From an uncultured Porphyromonadaceae bacterium (GTDB lineage: Bacteria; Bacteroidota; Bacteroidia; Bacteroidales; Muribaculaceae): a stretch of DNA of 64,000 nucleotides. Shown piece after piece: positions 41,615-50,684 of the stretch. Position numbers and translations under genes: made by a program. The notes below the pieces were generated by a model. That model was given only the letters and a program-made list of their open reading frames with translations, was not told the origin of the DNA and ran no database searches. Numbering within the stretch: position 1 is the stretch's first letter; each line of letters opens with the position of its first letter. The stretch is taken from assembly GCA_902495245.1 (NCBI GenBank), contig CABUWI010000003.1:186001-250000 (forward strand), in the 5' to 3' direction.

Positions 41615-42802
41615 TTATTTGATGATGTCGTTGGCGCGGAACACTTTTTCGATGGCCTCGAGCGCGCGCGAAACCTGCTCGCGGGTGTGGGTGGCCATGA
41701 GCGAGAAGCGAATCAGCGTGTCGTGAGGGGCGACGGCGGGCGAGACCACGGGGTTGACGAAGATGCCTTCGTTGAAGAGCTCGGTGGTTACCTTGAAGGT
41801 CTTGAAATTGTCGCGGATATAGAGGGGGATAATTGGGGTCGAGGTGTTGCCGATTTCGGCGCCCATGTTGCGGAAGCCCTCGAGGGCGAAGTTGGTGAGG
41901 TCCCAGAGGTTGTCCATGCGCTCGGGCTCGGACTCCATGATGTCTATTGCCTTGAGGGCGGCGGCAGTGCTTGCCGGGGTGATGGAGGCGGTGAAGATGT
42001 AGGAGCGCGAGTGGTGGCGCAGGAAGTTGGTGATTTCCTTGTCGGTTGCGATGAAGCCGCCGAGCGAGGCGAACGACTTGGAGAACGTGCCCATGATGAG
42101 GTCGACGTCGTCGGTGCAGCCGAAGTGGTTGACCGTGCCGCGGCCGCCCTTGCCGAAGACGCCGATAGAGTGGGCCTCGTCAATCATGATGGAGGCGTCG
42201 TATTTCTTGGCGAGCTTGACCATTTCGGGAATGTTGGCCACGTCGCCCTCCATTGAGAAGACGCCGTCGCTGACAATGAGTTTCACCTTGTCGGGGTCGC
42301 ACTTGCGGAGCTGCTGCTCGAGCGAGGCCATGTCGTTGTGCTTGTATTTGAGGCTCTGGCTGAAGCTGAGTCGACGGCCTTCGATGATTGAGGCATGGTC
42401 TTGTTCGTCCCAAAGAATGTAGTCTTCGCGACCGGTGAGGCAGCTGACGACGCCGAGGTTCACGCCGAAGCCGGTGGAGTAGATCATGACGTCTTCCTTG
42501 CCGATATATTCGGCGAGGCGCGCCTCGAGCTTTTTGTGGAGATCGAGTGTGCCGTTGAGGAATGGCGAGCCGGCGCAGCCGGTGCCGTATTTACGCGTGG
42601 CTTCGATTGCGGCTTCTTTGATTCGGGGGTCGTTGACCAGACCGGTGTAGCAGTTTGAACCAAACATGAGCACCTTGCGGCCGTTGATGATGACTTCGGG
42701 GTCTTGCTCGGAGTCGATTGCACGGAAGTAGGGGTATATGCCTGCGGCCTGAGCCTTTTGTGGCTCATCATATCTGGCGAGTTTTTTCTGAAGCAACTTC
42801 AT
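41615..42802 (-). CDS. spt: Serine palmitoyltransferase-like alpha-oxoamine synthase
   Basis: 395 residues of the PLP-dependent alpha-oxoamine synthase family. The substrate loop and PLP-contact residues include MFGSNCYTGL, GTGCAGSPFLNGT, DEAHSIGVFG and the PLP-Lys motif GTFSKSFASLGGF (Lys about residue 238). The N-terminal MKLLQKKLARYD...GIYPYFR resembles the Bacteroides serine palmitoyltransferase, which starts sphingolipid synthesis from serine and palmitoyl-CoA. Glycine C-acetyltransferase is the main alternative. Confidence 0.78.
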   Translation of the reverse strand: MKLLQKKLARYDEPQKAQAAGIYPYFRAIDSEQDPEVIINGRKVLMFGSNCYTGLVNDPRIKEAAIEATRKYGTGCAGSPFLNGTLDLHKKLEARLAEYIGKEDVMIYSTGFGVNLGVVSCLTGREDYILWDEQDHASIIEGRRLSFSQSLKYKHNDMASLEQQLRKCDPDKVKLIVSDGVFSMEGDVANIPEMVKLAKKYDASIMIDEAHSIGVFGKGGRGTVNHFGCTDDVDLIMGTFSKSFASLGGFIATDKEITNFLRHHSRSYIFTASITPASTAAALKAIDIMESEPERMDNLWDLTNFALEGFRNMGAEIGNTSTPIIPLYIRDNFKTFKVTTELFNEGIFVNPVVSPAVAPHDTLIRFSLMATHTREQVSRALEAIEKVFRANDIIK

Positions 42803-42849
42803 TTGGGAGTGGGGTGGTAATGTCGGTTGAATCGGGTTAAGAGAAGATT

Positions 42850-43617
42850 TTATTCAGCGGCGGGGGCGTCGGTGAGGTCGGGGTCGATGAGGATTCGGCC
42901 GCAGTATTCGCAGACAATTACTTTTTTGTGCATGCGGATTTCGGTTTGCTTTTGCGGGGGAATGCGGTTGAAGCAGCCGCCGCATGCGTTGCGCTCAATA
43001 GTAACGATTCCGAGGCCGTTGCGGGCATTTTTGCGAATGCGCTTGAAGGCGGTGAGGAGGCGTTCGTCGTCGAAAGCGGCCTCGAGCTTTTTGGCTTCGT
43101 CGCGGAGGTTCTCTTCCTTGCTTTTTGTTTCGTTGACAATTTCTTCAAGCTCGGTGCGCTTTGAGGCGAGAATGTGGTCGGAGTCGGCAATCATCTCTTC
43201 GGTTGCCTTGATTTCGGCCTTTTTTGCGTCGATTATGCGGGCGTATTCGCCGAGATGTTTCTGAGCGAGGTCAACTTCGAGATGCTGGAATTCGATTTCT
43301 TTTGAGAGAATGTCGTATTCCTTGTTGTTGCGCACCGTGTCAATCTGAGCCTGATATTTTTCAATTTTGGCTTTCGAGTCGGCAATCTTGTTGTTCTCTT
43401 CGGCGGTAGCCTTTTTAGCGGCGTCGATTTCGGCCTTGATGTTGCCGATTCGGGTTCTGAGGCCTTCGATGTGGTCTTCAAGGTCTTTTACCTCCTCGGG
43501 GAGTTCGCCGCGAATGGTTCTGATGCGGTCGATTTCGGTGAGGATCGTCTGGAGCTTGTAGAGAGAGCCGAGACGCTGCTCGGTGCTCATTGATTGTTCA
43601 GTTTTTGTCGTTGCCAT
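42850..43617 (-). CDS. Zinc-ribbon coiled-coil protein (CT398/Cdsz-like)
   Basis: 255 residues. A long antiparallel coiled coil (about residues 10-190) is followed by a C4 zinc ribbon (CGGCFNRIPPQKQTEIRMHKKVIVCEYCGRIL; Cys near 212, 215, 235 and 238). The family is widespread, with suggested nucleic-acid or ribosome-related roles, but none is established. It follows the Nif3 gene by 18 nt. A TAACTTTG -7 box at 43690-43683 lies inside the Nif3 3' end. Confidence 0.82.
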   Translation of the reverse strand: MATTKTEQSMSTEQRLGSLYKLQTILTEIDRIRTIRGELPEEVKDLEDHIEGLRTRIGNIKAEIDAAKKATAEENNKIADSKAKIEKYQAQIDTVRNNKEYDILSKEIEFQHLEVDLAQKHLGEYARIIDAKKAEIKATEEMIADSDHILASKRTELEEIVNETKSKEENLRDEAKKLEAAFDDERLLTAFKRIRKNARNGLGIVTIERNACGGCFNRIPPQKQTEIRMHKKVIVCEYCGRILIDPDLTDAPAAE

Positions 43618-43635
43618 CTGGAGTTATGGTATATC

Positions 43636-44412
43636 TTACACGTATTCAATAGGGTTGGTTTCGTCAGCGCAAAACACGTTTGCAAAGTTAGGCATTTTTT
43701 GCGAGATAATGCGCGAAAAAATGTTCTTTGTGCATTTTTCAGTGTCAAAATGTGATAAATCGACAATGAAAATGCGGTCGGCGAAGTCGAGGAAGTCGTG
43801 ATAGCGGACGTCGGAGGTGAGCATTGCCTGCGCGCCGGCGGCTATGGCGTCGGGAATCAGGAAGCCGCAGGCGCCGCTGCCGAGGGCCACGGTTTCAATC
43901 AAGGCCGGGGTGAGCGGGGTTGAGCGCACCCCGCGGGCCTCGAAGCGGCGGGCGCATTCGGCGCGGAAGGCGGCGGCGTCGAGGGGCTGAGGCAGGCGGG
44001 CAATGACGCCCGTGCCCGAGGGGGAGAGAGGGGCGATGACTTCGGCGTTGAGCATGCGGGCCATTTCGGTGCTGACGCCGTAGGGCGCCGGGGCGTTGTC
44101 GAGCGATGTGTGGGCGCTGTAGACTGCGATGTCGGCCTTGATTGCCTCGATGAGGGCGCGACCCTGGGGGGTGGTGTCGTTTACCACCTTTATCCCCTTG
44201 AAGATGAGGGGGTGGTGGCTCACAATCAGGTTGCAGCCGCGACGGCGCGCCTGAGCGACGACATCGGGGGTAACGTCGAGACAGAGCATGACGCCCGAAC
44301 AGGGGCGCGCGGCGCTGCCGAGGGCGAGTCCGCAGTTGTCCCACTGCTCTTGAAGAGACCGCGGGGCGACCTCTTCAATGGCTGAGATTATGTCGGTGAT
44401 GCTGACGCTCAT
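43636..44412 (-). CDS. Nif3-like dinuclear metal centre protein
   Basis: 258 residues, the short form of the family. Metal-binding His and Asp residues lie in NLIVSHHPLIFKGIKVV (about 59-75), and the C-terminal half has the GACGFLIPDAIAAGAQAMLTSDVRYHDFLD segment. It is homologous to GTP cyclohydrolase I type 2/NIF3 proteins; function is unsettled. The start overlaps the aspS stop (ATGA). Confidence 0.88.
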   Translation of the reverse strand: MSVSITDIISAIEEVAPRSLQEQWDNCGLALGSAARPCSGVMLCLDVTPDVVAQARRRGCNLIVSHHPLIFKGIKVVNDTTPQGRALIEAIKADIAVYSAHTSLDNAPAPYGVSTEMARMLNAEVIAPLSPSGTGVIARLPQPLDAAAFRAECARRFEARGVRSTPLTPALIETVALGSGACGFLIPDAIAAGAQAMLTSDVRYHDFLDFADRIFIVDLSHFDTEKCTKNIFSRIISQKMPNFANVFCADETNPIEYV

Positions 44413-46169
44413 TCCTGAGGCAGGTTCAGGGCGAGGTTAAGTTCGTCGAGCTGCTTCTGGTCGAGCGGAGCGGGGGCGTCGAGCATCACGTCGCGGCCCG
44501 AGTTGTTCTTGGGGAAGGCGATGCAGTCGCGAATGCTGTCGAGGCCGGCGAAGAGGCTGACCCAGCGGTCGAGGCCGTAGGCCAGGCCGCCGTGAGGCGG
44601 CGCGCCGAATTTGAATGCGTTCATCAGGAAGCCGAACTGCTCCTGAGCCTTTTCGGGCGTGAAGCCGAGAATTTCGAACATCTTGGCCTGCAGAGCGCTG
44701 TCGTGGATACGGATTGAGCCGCCGCCGACTTCAACGCCGTTGATTACCATGTCGTAAGCGTCGGCGCGTACGGCCGCGGGGTCGGAATCGAGCAGGGGAA
44801 TGTCTTCGTCTTTGGGGTGAGTGAAGGGGTGGTGCATTGCCATGAGGCGCTGCTCTTCGTCGCTCCACTCGAACATGGGGAAGTCGACAACCCAGAGGCA
44901 GGAGAATTTGTTCTTGTCGCGCTGGCCGAGCTGACGCCCCATTTCAAGGCGCAGTTCGCAGAGCTGCTTGCGGGTCTTGTTGACGTCGTCGCCGCTGAGA
45001 ATGAGAATGAGGTCGCCGGGTTCGGCGTTCATGGCCTTGGCCATTTCCTGAAGAGTTTCCTGAGAGTAGAACTTGTCGACGCTCGACTTGACGTTGCCGT
45101 CGGCCTCGATGCGGGCGTAGACCATGCCCTTGGCGCCGATTTGCGGGCGCTTGACGTATTCGGTGAGGGCGTCGAGCTGCTTGCGGGTGTAGCCGGCGGC
45201 GCCTTTGGCGCAGATGCCTCCGATGTATGCGGCGTTGTCGAACACGCTGAAGCCGTGGCCCTTGAGCACGCCGTCAAGTTCGACGAAACGCATGCCGAAA
45301 CGGGTGTCTGGTTTGTCGGAGCCGTAATATTTCATGGCGTCGGCCCAGGTCATTCGGGGGAAGTCTTCGTTGATTTCGATGCCGCGGATTTCCTTGAACA
45401 GATATTTTGCCATGCCTTCGAAGAGCGAGATGATGTCTTCCTGCTCGACGAAGCTCATTTCGCAGTCAATCTGCGTGAATTCGGGCTGACGGTCGGCGCG
45501 GAGGTCTTCGTCGCGGAAGCACTTGACAATCTGGAAGTAACGGTCCATGCCGCTCACCATCAGGAGCTGTTTCAGCGTCTGGGGCGACTGGGGCAGGGCG
45601 TAGAACTGTCCGGGGTTCATTCTGGAAGGCACGACGAAGTCGCGTGCGCCTTCGGGGGTTGAGCCCACGAGCATTGGGGTTTCGATTTCGAGGAATCCTT
45701 TCGAGTCGAGATATTGGCGCACGGCCATTGTCATTCTGTGGCGCAACTCGAGGTTGGCGCGGACGTTGGGTCGGCGCAGGTCGAGATAGCGGTAGCGCAT
45801 GCGGAGGTCGTCGCCGCCGTCGCTCTCCTCTTCGATGGTGAAGGGCGGAGTGATGGAGGGGTTGAGCTCCTTGAGCTCGGAGGCGATGATTTCGATGTCG
45901 CCCGTGGGCATGTTGGGGTTCTTTGACGTGCGTTCGGCGACTCGGCCTTTGATTTGCACGACATATTCGCGGCCGAGGTGATTGGCCGCCTCGCAGAGGG
46001 CTGCGTCGTTTTCGATGTTGAATACAATCTGAGTGATGCCGTAGCGGTCGCGGAGGTCGACGAAAGTCATGCCTCCCATTTTGCGGATACGTTGCACCCA
46101 ACCGGCCAGCGTAACCTCCCGGCCGACATTCTCAATGCGGAGCTCGCCGCAGGTGTTGGTTCTATACAT
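44409..46169 (-). CDS. aspS: Aspartyl-tRNA synthetase
   Basis: 586 residues: the N-terminal OB-fold anticodon domain (VTLAGWVQRIRKMGGMTFVDLRDRYG), class II motif 2 (KCFRDEDLRADRQPEFTQID) and motif 3 (GLAYGLDRWVSL), with the bacterial GAD insertion between them. It charges tRNA-Asp. A promoter lies at 46207-46237 and the MITE-like element begins 6 bp beyond it. Confidence 0.96.
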   Translation of the reverse strand: MYRTNTCGELRIENVGREVTLAGWVQRIRKMGGMTFVDLRDRYGITQIVFNIENDAALCEAANHLGREYVVQIKGRVAERTSKNPNMPTGDIEIIASELKELNPSITPPFTIEEESDGGDDLRMRYRYLDLRRPNVRANLELRHRMTMAVRQYLDSKGFLEIETPMLVGSTPEGARDFVVPSRMNPGQFYALPQSPQTLKQLLMVSGMDRYFQIVKCFRDEDLRADRQPEFTQIDCEMSFVEQEDIISLFEGMAKYLFKEIRGIEINEDFPRMTWADAMKYYGSDKPDTRFGMRFVELDGVLKGHGFSVFDNAAYIGGICAKGAAGYTRKQLDALTEYVKRPQIGAKGMVYARIEADGNVKSSVDKFYSQETLQEMAKAMNAEPGDLILILSGDDVNKTRKQLCELRLEMGRQLGQRDKNKFSCLWVVDFPMFEWSDEEQRLMAMHHPFTHPKDEDIPLLDSDPAAVRADAYDMVINGVEVGGGSIRIHDSALQAKMFEILGFTPEKAQEQFGFLMNAFKFGAPPHGGLAYGLDRWVSLFAGLDSIRDCIAFPKNNSGRDVMLDAPAPLDQKQLDELNLALNLPQE

Positions 46170-46206
46170 GATGCTGCAATGCGCTTTTTGTTATGAATTG
46201 TAGCTA

Positions 46207-46237
46207 CAAAGATAAGCAAAAATCTCCTAACTTCAAA
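46207..46237 (-). promoter_or_regulatory. aspS promoter
   Basis: TATCTTTG (46214-46207) and TTTG (46237-46234) on the minus strand, spacing 19 nt; the leader is about 35 nt. Confidence 0.65.
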
Positions 46238-46242
46238 ATTTA

Positions 46243-46576
46243 GAGCTTGTTTAATAATAAATATTAACGGCAGGGTCGCATAGCTTGTGCTGATTTTCGG
46301 TTTGTTACGAAGGAGTTATGGGGTTCCATAACGACTGAGGAACAGGGCGAAAAGCAGCCAAGATATGCGGGGCGACAGAAACTTTTAACAGAATAATACA
46401 ATCAAACGTATGAATATCAGTAATTCAACCATTAAAAAAGCTTTTGTCCGGCCACTCGCCGGCATATTTCCACCCGTTCTTCGGTCGTTATGGAACCCCA
46501 TAACTCCCTCATAACGAGCGGAAATATGCTCGACGACTGACCGCCCTGCCGTTAACATTTATTATTAAACAAGCTC
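46243..46576. mobile_element. MITE-like element with nested inverted repeats
   Basis: Terminal inverted repeats of 33 bp (46243-46275 and 46544-46576, one mismatch, starting GAGCTTGTTTAATAATAAA) bound a 334-bp non-coding unit. Inside lies a perfect 24-bp inverted repeat (46312-46335 and 46484-46507), each arm itself containing a GTTATGG/CCATAAC hairpin. No transposase is encoded, so mobilization by a full-size element in trans is likely. It fills the gap between aspS and the PurF-like gene. Confidence 0.7.
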
Positions 46577-46599
46577 CTAATCTTACGAGAGAGGGAAAA

Positions 46600-48012
46600 T
46601 CAGAAGCGGGAGGAGCCGTCGAAGCAGTGGGTGCAGATTTTGCATTTGGGGAGGCCGATGCTTTCGACAAGGGTTTCGATGGGGTTGAATTTCAGAGAGG
46701 TCAGGCCGAAACGCTGACGGATTTTTTCGACGAGCAGGTTGTAGCGCTCGGAGCCGGTGGTGGCGTATTCGTCGAGGTGAGCGTTGGGGTCTCCTTCGAT
46801 TTCTTCGATGATGCGGCGCGTGAGCAGTTCCATGTCACTTTTCGAGGAGGTGAAACCGACGTAGCGGCAGCCGTAGATGAGCGGGGGGCAGGCAATGCGC
46901 ATGTGCACTTCTTTTGCGCCGCCGTCGTAGAGCTCTTTGACGTTGTCGTTGAGCTGCGTGCCGCGGACGATGGAGTCGTCGCAGAAGAGGGCGCGCTTGC
47001 CGGCGAGCATGGCGCGGTTGGGCACGAGTTTCATCTTGGCCACGAGGTTGCGCATGGCCTGGTTGGACGGGGTGAACGAGCGGGGCCAGGTGGGGGTGTA
47101 TTTGCAGATGCAGCGGTGGTAGGGGACACCGTGGCCGGCGGCGTAGCCCAGAGCCATGCCGGTGCCGGAGTCGGGAATGCCGCAGGCGCAGTCAACTTCG
47201 GTTGTGTCGGTGCGGCCCATTGCGTAGCCGCTTTTGAAGCGGGTCATTTCGACGTTTTGACCCTCGTAGGTCGACGTGGGGAAGCCGTAGTAAACCCAGA
47301 GGAACGAGCATATCTGCATTTCGGCGCCGGGGGCGCGGAGCTGTTTGACGCCGTCGGGGGTAATCTCAACAATTTCGCCGGGGCCGAGGTCGCGTTCGAG
47401 GTCATAGCCGAGGTTGGGGAAGGCTGTGCTTTCGGACGATGCGGCCATGGCGCCGTCTTTGCGCCCGAGTAGGACGGGGGTGCGGCCGAGTTTGTCGCGG
47501 GCGGCGATGATGGAGCCGTTTTCGGTCAGAATCAGCAGCGAGCATGAGCCCTGAATCTTGTTGAACATGTTTTCGATGCCTTCGACGAAGTCTTTGCCGC
47601 TGTTGATGAGCAGGGCCACGAGTTCGGTCTGGTTGGTGGCGCCGGAGCTGAGTTCGCCGAAGTGGACGCCGCGGCCCAGGAGTTCCTGTTCGAGGGCGTC
47701 GATGTTGCAGATTTTGGCTACGGTTACGATTGCGAATTTGCCCAGGTGAGAGTTGATGATGATTGGCTGCGGGTCGGTGTCGGAAATGATGCCGATGCCC
47801 GTGTCGCCCTTGAATTCATCGAGCTCTTTTTCGAACTTGGTGCGGAAATACGTGCTTTCGAGCGAATGGATTTTGCGTATGAATCTGCGGGCCTCGGGGT
47901 CATAAGTGGCCATGCCGGCGCGGCGGGTGCCGAGGTGCGAGTTATAGTCTACTCCGTAAAACAGGTCTGTGCGGCATTGCCGGCGCGAGGCGACTCCAAA
48001 AAATCCTCCCAT
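46600..48012 (-). CDS. Amidophosphoribosyltransferase-like (PurF) protein without catalytic Cys
   Basis: 470 residues with both PurF halves: an N-terminal Ntn-hydrolase-like domain and a C-terminal phosphoribosyltransferase domain with the PRPP loop ALFCDDSIVRGTQL. The start reads MGGFFGVAS, whereas glutamine-dependent PurF begins M-C-G; the nucleophilic Cys is replaced by Gly. The usual glutaminase chemistry should therefore be lost. It could use ammonia, be regulatory, or do another PRPP reaction. From memory similar Bacteroides proteins share this feature. It ends in CKICTHCFDGSSRF. Confidence 0.82.
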   Translation of the reverse strand: MGGFFGVASRRQCRTDLFYGVDYNSHLGTRRAGMATYDPEARRFIRKIHSLESTYFRTKFEKELDEFKGDTGIGIISDTDPQPIIINSHLGKFAIVTVAKICNIDALEQELLGRGVHFGELSSGATNQTELVALLINSGKDFVEGIENMFNKIQGSCSLLILTENGSIIAARDKLGRTPVLLGRKDGAMAASSESTAFPNLGYDLERDLGPGEIVEITPDGVKQLRAPGAEMQICSFLWVYYGFPTSTYEGQNVEMTRFKSGYAMGRTDTTEVDCACGIPDSGTGMALGYAAGHGVPYHRCICKYTPTWPRSFTPSNQAMRNLVAKMKLVPNRAMLAGKRALFCDDSIVRGTQLNDNVKELYDGGAKEVHMRIACPPLIYGCRYVGFTSSKSDMELLTRRIIEEIEGDPNAHLDEYATTGSERYNLLVEKIRQRFGLTSLKFNPIETLVESIGLPKCKICTHCFDGSSRF

Positions 48013-48061
48013 TGCGGTGGTGGTTGATTTATGATGTTGTTGTTATGATTGTTGCGATTTG

Positions 48062-48100
48062 AAAAAATAATCAGGGTGGCCATGAACGGCCACCCTGATT
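48062..48100 (-). terminator. Intrinsic terminator after the glycogen phosphorylase gene
   Basis: A perfect 13-bp stem (48069-48081 and 48088-48100) with a 6-nt loop, followed on the minus strand by a T-run (48067-48062). It lies 18 bp after the phosphorylase stop. Confidence 0.75.
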
Positions 48101-48117
48101 TTGAGGCGTATGTCAGA

Positions 48118-50676
48118 TTAAATCCAGCGCACCCATGCGAAGTCCTGGCGATGGGGCAGCGCGGGGTTGACGGGATAGATGCGGAATGCGTAGCGGTACA
48201 TGCCCGGATTCTGCATCTTGTTGTTGAGTTCGAAGGTTACGATGTTGCCTTCGGTCTTGACAGCCTTGAGCGGCGTGGCTTCGACGAATTCTTCCTGACC
48301 GTCGATGGTCTTGAAGGCGACGCACTCGACGCCGAGGTCATTGACGAGGCCGTTGGTGTCGATGACGGCCTTGGCGGTGTGGGTCGTGCCGGTGGCGGCA
48401 GTGAGGCCGGTGGCCGAGTCTTCGAGGCTGATGACCCTGATGCCGTCCCAGCGGGCGGCGACGTTTTCTTTCCATGCGGCGATTTCGCGAGCCAGGGCGT
48501 AGTCGTTTGCCTGAAGGGCTTTTGAACGCTTGGCCTCTTTGGTATAGAAGCGCTCGATGTAGTCTTCAATCATGCGGGTCATGGTGAAGTTGGGGGCGAT
48601 GTGGCCGATCGAGTTCTTGATATACTGTACCCACTCGGGCGAGTAGCCTTTGGAGTTCTTGGCGAAATAGAGAGGAATGATTTCGTTTTCAAGCATCGAG
48701 TAGATTGTGGCTGCGTCGAGCTTGTCTTGCTGGCCCTGGTCGGTGTAGGTGCGTTTGTCGGTGAGGGCCCAGCCGGCTTTTTCGTCGAACTTGTAGCCTT
48801 CGTACCACCAGCCGTCGAGCACGGAGAAGTTGAGCACGCCGTTCATTTCGGCCTTTTCGCCAGATGTGCCCGATGCTTCGAGCGGACGGGTGGGGGTGTT
48901 GAGCCAGATGTCGACGCCGGTAACCAGACGTTTGGCAACAATCATGTTGTAGTCTTCGAGGAAGATGATTTTGCCGAGGAACTGGGGCATGCGGCTGATT
49001 TCCATGATGCGCTTGATGAGGCCCTGACCGGCGCCGTCGGCGGGGTGAGCCTTGCCCGAGAAGACGAATTGCACGGGGAACTGCTCGTTGTTGACAATCT
49101 TGGCCAGGCGGTCAAGGTCGGTGAAGAGCAGGTGGGCACGCTTGTAGGTTGCGAATCGGCGGGCGAAGCCGATGATGAGGGCGTTGGGGTTGATTCGGTC
49201 AAGAATGCCGAGTACTGCGCCGGGGTCGCGCTGGTTGGCGAGCCATTTGGCCTTGAAGTCGCGCTTGACGAAGTTGATGAATTTGTTCTTCATCGTTACG
49301 CGCATCTTCCAAATTTCTTCGTCGGGCACGCTGAAAATGCCTTTCCAGGCGTTAACGTCGGCCTGGTGAGAGAATACCTGCTGACCGAGTTTTTCGGCAT
49401 AGAATGCTTTCCACTCCGAGGCGGCCCAGGTGGGCATGTGGACGCCGTTGGTAACATAGCCTACGTGGCTTTCGCGCCAGTCGTAGCCTTTCCAGATTCC
49501 GGCAAACATTTTCTTGCTCACTTCGCCGTGGAGCCAGCTGACGCCGTTTGATTCCTGGCAGGTGTTGAGGGCGAAGACGCTCATGGAGAATTTTTCGCCG
49601 CTGTCGGGATTTTCGCGGCCCATGTTCATGAGTTCCTGCCATGAGATGCCGAGTTTTGCGGGATATTCGCCCATGTACTTGCCGAAGAGGCTTTCGTCGA
49701 AGTAGTCGTGGCCGGCGGGCACGGGGGTGTGGACGGTGTAGAGGCTTGAGGCGCGCACGAGTTCGAGAGCGGTGTTGAAGTCGACGTGCTTGTCTTGCAC
49801 GTATTCAACTAGGCGCTGAAGGTTGAGCAGGGCGGCGTGGCCCTCGTTGGCGTGATAGAGTTCGGTGTTGATTCCGAGTTTGCGGAGCATCAGAATGCCG
49901 CCGATGCCGAGCAGATATTCCTGCTTGATGCGGTTTTCCCAGTCGCCGCCATAGAGCTGGTGGGTGATGGGGCGGTCAAACTCCGAGTTCATGTCGAAGT
50001 CGGTGTCCATGAGATAGAGGTTCATGCGGCCGACGTTTACGCGCCAGATGTGGCTGTAGATGATTCGGCCGGGGTAGGGGACTTCGAGAATCATGGGCGA
50101 GCCGTCGGGGTTGGTAACCTGCTCGATTGGGAGCTGGTTGAAGTTCTGGGGCTCGTAGTTTGCGATTTGCTGACCGTCGACGCTGAGGCTCTGGGTGAAG
50201 TAGCCGTAGCGGTAGAGGAAGCCTACGGCGGTCATGGGCACGCGGCTGTCGCTGGCTTCCTTGATGTAGTCGCCGGCGAGGACGCCGAGGCCGCCGGAGT
50301 AGATTTTCAGTGCGTTGCACAGACCGTATTCCATCGAGAAGTATGCGACGGAGGGGAGGTCATCGCGCATGGGCACGGCCATATATTCTTTGAATTCTTT
50401 GTCGGCCTGCGCGATGCGCTTCATGAGGTCTTTGTCTTTGATGATTTCCTGAAGGCGGTTGGCGCTGAGGCGCTGCAGAAGCATCACGGGGTTCTCGCCC
50501 GTGCTGCGCCAGAGGTCAGGGTCGAGATCGCGGAAAAGATTTTTCCCGATGCTGTTCCATACCCACCAGAGGTTTTTTGACAGGGGCTCGAGGGCCTTGA
50601 GCTCGTCAGGCAGGTTGTTGTTGACAGTAACGTCGCGCCAGACAGGCGAGTTAGTGTTGCTGACTTGAAGTTTCAT
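48118..50676 (-). CDS. glgP: Alpha-glucan (glycogen) phosphorylase
   Basis: 852 residues of the alpha-glucan phosphorylase family (GT35, shorter bacterial type). The PLP-binding region is LEASGTSGEKAEMNGVLNFSVLDGWW, and GGLGVLAGDYIKEASD and ATYKRAHLLFTD are also present. It releases glucose-1-phosphate from glycogen. It starts 9 nt after the glycogen synthase gene, so synthesis and breakdown enzymes share an operon that ends at the terminator at 48062-48100. Confidence 0.92.
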   Translation of the reverse strand: MKLQVSNTNSPVWRDVTVNNNLPDELKALEPLSKNLWWVWNSIGKNLFRDLDPDLWRSTGENPVMLLQRLSANRLQEIIKDKDLMKRIAQADKEFKEYMAVPMRDDLPSVAYFSMEYGLCNALKIYSGGLGVLAGDYIKEASDSRVPMTAVGFLYRYGYFTQSLSVDGQQIANYEPQNFNQLPIEQVTNPDGSPMILEVPYPGRIIYSHIWRVNVGRMNLYLMDTDFDMNSEFDRPITHQLYGGDWENRIKQEYLLGIGGILMLRKLGINTELYHANEGHAALLNLQRLVEYVQDKHVDFNTALELVRASSLYTVHTPVPAGHDYFDESLFGKYMGEYPAKLGISWQELMNMGRENPDSGEKFSMSVFALNTCQESNGVSWLHGEVSKKMFAGIWKGYDWRESHVGYVTNGVHMPTWAASEWKAFYAEKLGQQVFSHQADVNAWKGIFSVPDEEIWKMRVTMKNKFINFVKRDFKAKWLANQRDPGAVLGILDRINPNALIIGFARRFATYKRAHLLFTDLDRLAKIVNNEQFPVQFVFSGKAHPADGAGQGLIKRIMEISRMPQFLGKIIFLEDYNMIVAKRLVTGVDIWLNTPTRPLEASGTSGEKAEMNGVLNFSVLDGWWYEGYKFDEKAGWALTDKRTYTDQGQQDKLDAATIYSMLENEIIPLYFAKNSKGYSPEWVQYIKNSIGHIAPNFTMTRMIEDYIERFYTKEAKRSKALQANDYALAREIAAWKENVAARWDGIRVISLEDSATGLTAATGTTHTAKAVIDTNGLVNDLGVECVAFKTIDGQEEFVEATPLKAVKTEGNIVTFELNNKMQNPGMYRYAFRIYPVNPALPHRQDFAWVRWI

Positions 50677-50684
50677 TGCTTTGG

